DNA from: Bacteroidia bacterium
GTDB lineage: Bacteria > Bacteroidota > Bacteroidia > UKL13-3
Length of the DNA: 57,922 nt
NCBI GenBank assembly: GCA_023151275.1
Contig: JAKLJI010000020.1
Span: forward strand, 1 to 57,922
Direction: 5' to 3'
The first letter of the stretch is position 1. The number at the start of each line of letters is the position of its first letter. Positions 51,587 through 57,922 of this stretch are shown one piece after another. Under the pieces are notes generated by a model. The model saw only the letters and a list, made by a program, of their open reading frames with translations, had not been told where the DNA came from and did no database searches. Position numbers and translations under genes: made by a program.

Positions 51587-54500
51587 ATGGTTAAATCGTT
51601 TACCCAAGGCCGGATTTTTTCCGTGCTAAAAAGACAAAGGTTATTGTTTGCCTTTTTGTCCCTACTTCTGTTTGCCTTGGAAGGCAGGGCACAAGTCAGT
51701 TTAACCGCAACCAGCGGTACAGGAACAGGTTCATTTACAACACTAAAAGCTGCCTTTGATGCTATCAATGCAGGTACTCACCAAGGTGCGATTGTGATTA
51801 GCATCTCTGCAAATACTACGGAATCTGCGCCATGTGTATTAAATAGTTCAGGCGCTGGAAGTGCAAGTTACACCAGTGTTTTAGTGAGACCAACAAATGA
51901 CGGCGTAACCGTATCAGGCTCCACGGCAACGGGAAGAGGCTTGGTAGAGCTAAATGGAGCTGATAACATCACCATTGATGGGGACAATCCAAATACAGGA
52001 GGTACGAATAAGAACTTAACTATTACCAATACTGCTACTAATACAATTACTTATAATTCTGTTATTCGTATTGCATGTGGAACAGCAGCCCCTTACTTGG
52101 ATAACAACAATATCGCTATAAAGAACCTAATTCTGAATGGAAGTGCAACAGGTAGAAATGGTTCGGGTTTTACATCAACCACAGCGTCAGAAAATACCAC
52201 ATTCGGAATAATTGTAGGTCCTAATGGTGCAGCTACTCCAACTGCAATTACATCCATAACTACAGCGATTAACGCTTCCGCAACAGTAAATTCTTTTCAA
52301 GTTGATAACAATACCATAAATCGTGTGGCAAGAGGCGTAGTGTTTTTGGGCAATTCTGCGACTAGTTCAAACTCTGTTACCATTACAAATAACACTATTG
52401 GAGATCAAACAGCATTAAGTGGATCAGCTCCATATACCTCACCCTCCACCACGGTTTACACCAAAGGCATTTTTGTAAGGGGTATGACCTCTTTGACTAT
52501 TTCTGGAAATACAATCAAAAATATTATTAGTTACGTAGGAACTGCCAAATCTGCAATTGAGTTAAATACCGCAGTTGGAACAGGTGTTGGTACAGTTGCC
52601 ATTAACAACAACATTATAGAAGGGGTGGTGTCCAATGGTTCAAGCGCCGCTGATGGAATATTGGTAAGTTCTGCAGCTGTGCAAGCTTCTGTGAGCGGTA
52701 ATTCAGTTACGAATGTTCAGACAGTTGGAACTGCAAGTGCATCTGGGATTACGCTTTCAAACTCATCAAGTTCTGTACCTTCTGTTACATTAAACAAAAA
52801 TAAGATAACCCAAATTTATGCCCTAAATACCGGAGCATATGCAGCACGTGGAATTTTAGTTTCAAGTGGTAATAACTATGTTATTACAAACAACTGGATA
52901 TCAGACTTATTAGCAGTTAATGACAATTCTACCACAAGCACCACTTATGCTGTAAAAGGTATTTCCTTGGCTTCCGGAACAGGGCATAAGGTTTATCATA
53001 ATTCTGTAGTTCTAAGAGGAACATTCTTTGGAACATTGACGACCCCTGACAATACAACCTGCTTAATGATTGGTGCTGCTTCCCAAACCGGTATCGATAT
53101 TCGGAATAACTTGTTTGAAAATACAATTGTTAACAATGCGGCAGTTGCCAATGCTTGTTTACAATTGCCTTCAGGGGCAACAAGCTCTATGAATTTGACT
53201 TTGAATAACAATGCATACTACACCGGTTCATCATCCAACAATTATTTATTAATTACACAAGCAACCTTTAATTCCTTCACCGCTGCAAATTTTAATAGTA
53301 CCTCTTCAAGTCCTGCCACAAACGCTAGATCTTATACCAGTTCCTTGTCTTCCGCTGGAACTAACGATAATGCGTCTTTTGCATTCACCACTACGGCACC
53401 AGTTGTATCAGCTTCAGACCTCCACCTTTCAACTTCAAGCCCAACTGTTTTGGAGTCGGGTGGAGCAAGCGTAGGAATAACAGAAGATATTGATGGCGAT
53501 GTTAGACCAGGTCCGGTTGGTTCTGCCAATGGAGGAGGTACTGTTGCAGATATTGGTTCTGATGAATTTGACGGTATTCCTTCTGATGTTACCCCTCCAA
53601 TCATTTCTTTTACACCGCTTGCAACTACGTGTTTAAACGCATCAAGAACCTTAACTGCAACCATTTCAGATGCATCTGGAGTACCAACAACAGGCGGAGA
53701 TTTACCTGTTTTATATTGGAAAGTTAATGGTGGTGCCTACTCCAGCTCCCAAGGTGTTCATGTGACAGGAAATACATTTGAGTTCAGCTTTGGTGGTGGT
53801 GTGTCTTCCTTGGATACAGTTAGTTATTATATTGTTGCCCAAGATAATGCGGGTAATGTTGGTGCATTTCCAAGTACTGGTGCAAGTGGTCTTTCAATAA
53901 GTCCTCCAACTGCTGCAATAGCTCCCACCAATCCTAGTAGTTATGTTATTGGACAGAATTTGAGCGGAACATATACTGTTGGTTCTGGTGGAAATTATTC
54001 AACTCTTACAGCCGCTGTGGCTGCGTACAATGGAAATTGCTTAAGTGGACCAGTTGTATTCTCCTTGACAGATGCTACATATTCATCTGCTGAAACCTTT
54101 CCAATAACAATCAATGAGAATAGTTTTGCAAGCCTTACCAATACCTTAACAATTGTTCCAGCAACTGGCGTTAATGCAACTGTTACCAGCTCAATTGCTA
54201 GTCCATTGTTTATACTCAATGGCAGTGATTATGTGATTTTTGAGGGTTCTAACAATTCATCCTCGAGCAGGAACCTTACTTTTTACAATTCATCTGCATC
54301 TAGCCCAACATTAATTCAAATGCGAAGCTTAGGTGCGAATGCTGGTGCAACCAACAATACTGTTAAAAATACGATTCTTCGTACAGCTGTAAATTCAACA
54401 ACAGGTTATGGCATTGCAATTGGTGGTTCAACTCTTGGCACATCCGGTTCAGATAATGATAATAATACCATTCAGAATAACCTGATAGAGGAACCCGTAA

Positions 54501-57500
54501 TCGGAATTTATGCAATAGGCGATGCGGCTAATTCTTCAACTGGTATGGATAACCTAGTTGTATCCCAGAATACAATTACCGCAAATGGTACACTTACTGG
54601 GTACATGGCAATGCGAATTGGAAATGCGCTTTCTGCAGATATTAATCGTAATACCATTAGTATTCAAACCAGTGGAGCTTCACTTTGTGGTATTTCCCTT
54701 GAAACCGGTTTTATCAATTCAAGTGTAACAAGGAACCTGATTTCAAAAGTTCAAACTACAAACACAAGTTCAATTCCCGTAGTAAGGGGAATTTCAATTG
54801 CCACAGGTTCTGGAAGCAGCAATGTTACAATCGCCAATAATGTGATTAGTAATGTTATTTCTTTTTATGCTACAACCAATTTAGGTTCTAATCCTTGTGG
54901 TATTCTGGTAGGTGCAAGTGGAATAAATACCACCTATACCAATTTGACTGGAGGTGTAAATATTGATTACAACTCAATCAATATGTTTGGTACAGTAGAT
55001 AGAAGTTCGGCTTGTCTTAATTTTGGTGTGTTTTTTGGAAGTAATGTGAGCAATATTAATTTTAGAAATAATGTTGTTTCAAATGCAATAATCAACGGAA
55101 ATGCCTCCGCTGGAGCATCTAAAAGTTTTGCGATTTATTCGCAATCAGCTAATACTGCATTTACTGCCATGGATAACAATTGTTTCTTTGTTTCTGGAGC
55201 TCAAGGTGTCCTCGGTTTCCTTGGGTCCGATGCTGCAGCCATAACCGATATTCGGAGCCTTTTTGGTCAGAACCTAAATTCAATCAATAGCAATCCACTC
55301 TTCAATTCAAATACAAATTTAAGACCTATTTTCGGCTCTCCGTTACTGGGTGCTGGTGTTCCAATTGTTGGTCTTTCTGTTGATTATTTAGGTGGTTCCA
55401 GAAGCGCAACCGCTCCTTCAATCGGGGCCTACGAGTCTGGTGCTGATGCTACTGCACCAGTTATTTCATACTCAGGTATTGCAAATACCCAATCTACATC
55501 CAATCAAACGGTTTCTGCAACCATTACAGATTCTGGAATCGGTGCATCAGGTGTTGATATTTCTACCTCCAACAAACCAGCTATCTATTTCCGCAAGCAT
55601 TCTGATGCAAATGCATTTGGAGTTGCCAATAACTCAACCGGAAATGGATGGAAATACAAACAAACCACATCTACAAGTTCTCCATTTTCACTTGAAATTG
55701 ATGGTTCATTGTTGCAATCAGCTCCAACAGCAGGAGATACCATATTTTACTTTGTGGTAGCTCAGGATTCAGCTGGAAATATTGCAGCTGAAACAAGTGC
55801 AGGTTTTGCCGCAACTTCAGTTACCAGCGTTACCGCAGCACCAACCACGCTTAGCCGTTATATTATCGTTGGCCCTCCATTGGCAGGAACTTATACGGTA
55901 GGTACAGGTGGAAATTTCACTACGATTACAGAGGCTGTTAATAACCTCAATCTTCGTGGTGTTTCTGCTGCGGTTGTTTTTGAGTTAACAGACGCGCTTT
56001 ATTCAACCGGAGAAACCTTCCCGATTGTTTTAAGTAACTATACAGGAATTAGTGCTTCAAATACCGTTACCATCCTCCCAGCTGCGGCAAATAGTGCGGC
56101 AGAAATTAGTGGAACCAATGCCACTGCCATTTTCTCTTTTGACAATGGAGACTATTATACACTAGATGGCAGACCTGGTGGAACAGGCAGTACATCTGCA
56201 TTAACAATTTCTAATGCAAATACTAATGCACCAACCATACGATTCATCAATGATGCAAGCAATAATGTGGTAAAGTTCGCTGCAATTAAGGGGGCAAGTA
56301 CATCAAGCACAAGTGGTGTAGTTGTTTTTGGAACTACTACCCAAACTGATGGAAATGATGCAAACACAATCTCTAATAATTCAATTTCGAATTCAACGGG
56401 TGGAAATCCATATAACTTAATTTACAGCGCTGGTACAGCTGCAAAAACGAATTCAGGAAATACCATTTCAGATAATAATCTTTCCGACTTTTTTAATGCA
56501 AGTGGTGCGAATGCGATTGCCATTTCATCCAACTCTACAGGATTCTCCATTACAGGGAATAGCATTTATCAAAGTGCAACAAGAACAGTAGGAGGGACAT
56601 TCAGAGGAATTAGCATAGACAATACTTCAGGTTCAAATTTCACTGTTAGTAACAATTATATTGGAGGTTCTGCACCATTAGCAGCAGGTACAGCTATGAC
56701 GTTTGCTTCTGCAGCAACTGTTTTTCAGGGAATTTACATCAATGCCGATACCAGCGTTGCGAGTAGCGTTCAAGGAAATACGATTCAGAATATCAATATT
56801 ACTACAACGTCTACTAGTACTGTTCAAGGTTTAATTTATCTCAACGCGGGTAGGTTTAATGTAGGCACAATTACAGCAAACACATTGGGTTCAACTAGCG
56901 CCACTGGTTCAATATTGATTTCTACAACAGGTTCAACTGGGACCTTCGCTGCAATAGGGTTGGGAACCTCAAATTTTGCAGAGGTTAATATTTCCAACAA
57001 TCAAATTGGAGGGATTGAATTTAGTGGAACAGGTAACATGAGTTTGAGGGGTATTGATTTGGCTGGCTCAACAGGAAGATTCAATGTAAGCAATAACTTG
57101 ATTGGCAGTACAACCATAGCCAATAGTTTAAGTCAGGGTACCAATAATAGTCTTATTGGAATCATCAATCGGAACTCTTCTGCTACTCAGCCAATCGTTA
57201 TTTCAAACAATACCATTGCAAATGGAACTATAACATTGGCTACAGGCGCTGCAACCATAAGAGGTATTACTAGTGGAACTCCTAATCTTCAGATTACCAA
57301 CAATACGATTTATAACTTAAGCTCCAATAATGCAACTACTTCCACAGGTCAAAGCTCTGCTGTTATTGGAATTATTCACTCAGCTACAGGAACCAATGGG
57401 CAAACTTGTAGTGGAAATACAATTCATAGTTTAAGTTCTACAGCTGCCGCAGCAGTTTCAGTAATAGGAATTCATGCCAATACCGCAACCTCAGGTACTA

Positions 57501-57922
57501 ATGTCTTTCATAAAAACAATATTCATTCGCTTTCGGCTACCAATGCCAGTTCAAGAGTTATAGGTATTGAAATGGCTGGTGGTAATGCCAATTATTACAA
57601 CAACTTCATTCGCTTAGGTATTGATGCAAGTGGAAGCGCAGTTACTTCATCAGTGAGGTTCTTTGGATTTAACGAGACCTCAGGTACCAATAACGTGTAT
57701 TTCAATACTGTGTATATTGGAGGTTCAGGAGTTGGTAGTGGAAATGACAGTACGTTAGCATTTACTAGCTCCGTTACAGGTGTAACCCGTGAAATAAGAA
57801 ATAATTACTTCTACAACGAAAGAACAAATGGTTCAGGAACAGGTATTCACTATGCAATCCAGGTAGGAGGAACCTCTATTAATCCGACAGGCTTAACATT
57901 GAATAACAACAATTACTATGTA
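51587..57922 (+). CDS. Giant modular parallel beta-helix surface protein (3' end outside the window)
   Basis: 2112 codons are open without a stop and the frame leaves the window. Residues 1-36 form a Sec signal (FAFLSLLLFALEGRAQ, cleavage after AQ). Three modules begin with a similar opening: residue 38 (TATSGTGTGSFTTLKAAFDAI), 794 (GTYTVGSGGNYSTLTAAVAAY) and 1434 (GTYTVGTGGNFTTITEAVNNL). Each continues as an Asn/Ser/Thr/Gly-rich stack of NNxI-type repeats, as in right-handed beta-helices. Between them lie Ig-like pieces at about 667-770 (SYYIVAQDNAGNVGAF) and 1287-1405 (IFYFVVAQDSAGNIAA), each preceded by a closing motif (DIDGDVRPGP; SIGAYESG). Very few Cys. Inferred: surface adhesin or structural protein, probably secreted by type IX; the C-terminal sorting domain would be outside the window. 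Confidence 0.85.
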   Translation, partial: MVKSFTQGRIFSVLKRQRLLFAFLSLLLFALEGRAQVSLTATSGTGTGSFTTLKAAFDAINAGTHQGAIVISISANTTESAPCVLNSSGAGSASYTSVLVRPTNDGVTVSGSTATGRGLVELNGADNITIDGDNPNTGGTNKNLTITNTATNTITYNSVIRIACGTAAPYLDNNNIAIKNLILNGSATGRNGSGFTSTTASENTTFGIIVGPNGAATPTAITSITTAINASATVNSFQVDNNTINRVARGVVFLGNSATSSNSVTITNNTIGDQTALSGSAPYTSPSTTVYTKGIFVRGMTSLTISGNTIKNIISYVGTAKSAIELNTAVGTGVGTVAINNNIIEGVVSNGSSAADGILVSSAAVQASVSGNSVTNVQTVGTASASGITLSNSSSSVPSVTLNKNKITQIYALNTGAYAARGILVSSGNNYVITNNWISDLLAVNDNSTTSTTYAVKGISLASGTGHKVYHNSVVLRGTFFGTLTTPDNTTCLMIGAASQTGIDIRNNLFENTIVNNAAVANACLQLPSGATSSMNLTLNNNAYYTGSSSNNYLLITQATFNSFTAANFNSTSSSPATNARSYTSSLSSAGTNDNASFAFTTTAPVVSASDLHLSTSSPTVLESGGASVGITEDIDGDVRPGPVGSANGGGTVADIGSDEFDGIPSDVTPPIISFTPLATTCLNASRTLTATISDASGVPTTGGDLPVLYWKVNGGAYSSSQGVHVTGNTFEFSFGGGVSSLDTVSYYIVAQDNAGNVGAFPSTGASGLSISPPTAAIAPTNPSSYVIGQNLSGTYTVGSGGNYSTLTAAVAAYNGNCLSGPVVFSLTDATYSSAETFPITINENSFASLTNTLTIVPATGVNATVTSSIASPLFILNGSDYVIFEGSNNSSSSRNLTFYNSSASSPTLIQMRSLGANAGATNNTVKNTILRTAVNSTTGYGIAIGGSTLGTSGSDNDNNTIQNNLIEEPVIGIYAIGDAANSSTGMDNLVVSQNTITANGTLTGYMAMRIGNALSADINRNTISIQTSGASLCGISLETGFINSSVTRNLISKVQTTNTSSIPVVRGISIATGSGSSNVTIANNVISNVISFYATTNLGSNPCGILVGASGINTTYTNLTGGVNIDYNSINMFGTVDRSSACLNFGVFFGSNVSNINFRNNVVSNAIINGNASAGASKSFAIYSQSANTAFTAMDNNCFFVSGAQGVLGFLGSDAAAITDIRSLFGQNLNSINSNPLFNSNTNLRPIFGSPLLGAGVPIVGLSVDYLGGSRSATAPSIGAYESGADATAPVISYSGIANTQSTSNQTVSATITDSGIGASGVDISTSNKPAIYFRKHSDANAFGVANNSTGNGWKYKQTTSTSSPFSLEIDGSLLQSAPTAGDTIFYFVVAQDSAGNIAAETSAGFAATSVTSVTAAPTTLSRYIIVGPPLAGTYTVGTGGNFTTITEAVNNLNLRGVSAAVVFELTDALYSTGETFPIVLSNYTGISASNTVTILPAAANSAAEISGTNATAIFSFDNGDYYTLDGRPGGTGSTSALTISNANTNAPTIRFINDASNNVVKFAAIKGASTSSTSGVVVFGTTTQTDGNDANTISNNSISNSTGGNPYNLIYSAGTAAKTNSGNTISDNNLSDFFNASGANAIAISSNSTGFSITGNSIYQSATRTVGGTFRGISIDNTSGSNFTVSNNYIGGSAPLAAGTAMTFASAATVFQGIYINADTSVASSVQGNTIQNINITTTSTSTVQGLIYLNAGRFNVGTITANTLGSTSATGSILISTTGSTGTFAAIGLGTSNFAEVNISNNQIGGIEFSGTGNMSLRGIDLAGSTGRFNVSNNLIGSTTIANSLSQGTNNSLIGIINRNSSATQPIVISNNTIANGTITLATGAATIRGITSGTPNLQITNNTIYNLSSNNATTSTGQSSAVIGIIHSATGTNGQTCSGNTIHSLSSTAAAAVSVIGIHANTATSGTNVFHKNNIHSLSATNASSRVIGIEMAGGNANYYNNFIRLGIDASGSAVTSSVRFFGFNETSGTNNVYFNTVYIGGSGVGSGNDSTLAFTSSVTGVTREIRNNYFYNERTNGSGTGIHYAIQVGGTSINPTGLTLNNNNYYV

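Noticed and set aside
55392-55760. 122-codon frame inside the giant gene
   Set aside because: It is in another frame; the giant frame stays open and protein-like across it.

Overview
The window is chromosomal DNA of a Bacteroidota bacterium. This rests on the promoters (TAnnTTTG/TAnnTTCG -7 boxes instead of TATAAT), genes related to the type IX secretion system (a PorV-like barrel at 25.7 kb, a PorT-like protein following ubiE at 37.9 kb), a DUF4783 protein, and a very large Asn/Thr/Ser/Gly-rich surface protein at the right end. I see no rRNA, tRNA, CRISPR array or phage module.

Layout. (1) 1-6.5 kb is an AT-rich accessory island read entirely on the minus strand. It holds a three-gene graspetide (omega-ester RiPP) cluster: a four-core precursor, an ATP-grasp macrocyclase and a membrane protein. 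Downstream of it lies a tight five-gene operon of four TIR/TIR-like proteins and one stand-alone SLOG protein, which looks like a Thoeris-related NAD-signalling defence system without its usual effector. The 10-bp motif gttaggcgta and its exact inverted copy bracket the graspetide cluster, in the orientation expected for integron-cassette ends. (2) 6.5-7.2 kb is non-coding: a repeat patch with a 20-bp palindrome, a GC-rich element and a pyrimidine tract. (3) 7.2-20.1 kb is housekeeping: xerD, a DUF4783 gene, gpmI, a lipoprotein, a 1.2-kb degenerate tandem array, thyA, DUF2256 plus a DASH-type photolyase, the coupled crcB-rsgA-dtd-mazG-like operon, an envelope coiled-coil protein, a small lipoprotein, msrC, and yidC with a terminator. 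(4) 20.3-26.8 kb: an MNT/HEPN toxin-antitoxin pair with a frameshifted toxin, cell-wall enzymes, a flavin reductase-like gene, tyrS, an AcpH-like gene and a PorV-like gene. (5) 27-32 kb: a polysaccharide export and ligation locus (ligase/polymerase, Wzz, Wzx) divergent from a family 9 glycosyltransferase. (6) 32-38.6 kb: a META-domain protein, rnhB, aroE, a TonB-dependent receptor, engB, ubiE and a porT-like gene. (7) 38.6-40 kb: a second AT-rich island with a PD-(D/E)XK nuclease-like gene and a small acidic protein. (8) 40-48.6 kb: tgt, an Omp28-like lipoprotein, nadC, hutH, hisS, an FAD oxidoreductase and a class A beta-lactamase-like serine hydrolase. (9) 48.6-49.5 kb: an interleaved inverted-repeat element and a second tandem array related to the one at 10.7 kb. 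(10) 49.5-57.9 kb: ettA, divergent from the giant modular beta-helix surface protein, which runs off the window.

Most interesting are the TIR/SLOG operon, the multi-core graspetide locus beside it, and a family of 'gccatcgcc'-rich repeats seen as a patch and two tandem arrays. Also worth attention are a GC-rich element present in two copies 34 kb apart, and -7 boxes that end only 4-6 nt before start codons, which implies leaderless or nearly leaderless mRNAs. All functional statements are from sequence reading alone; no database search was run.
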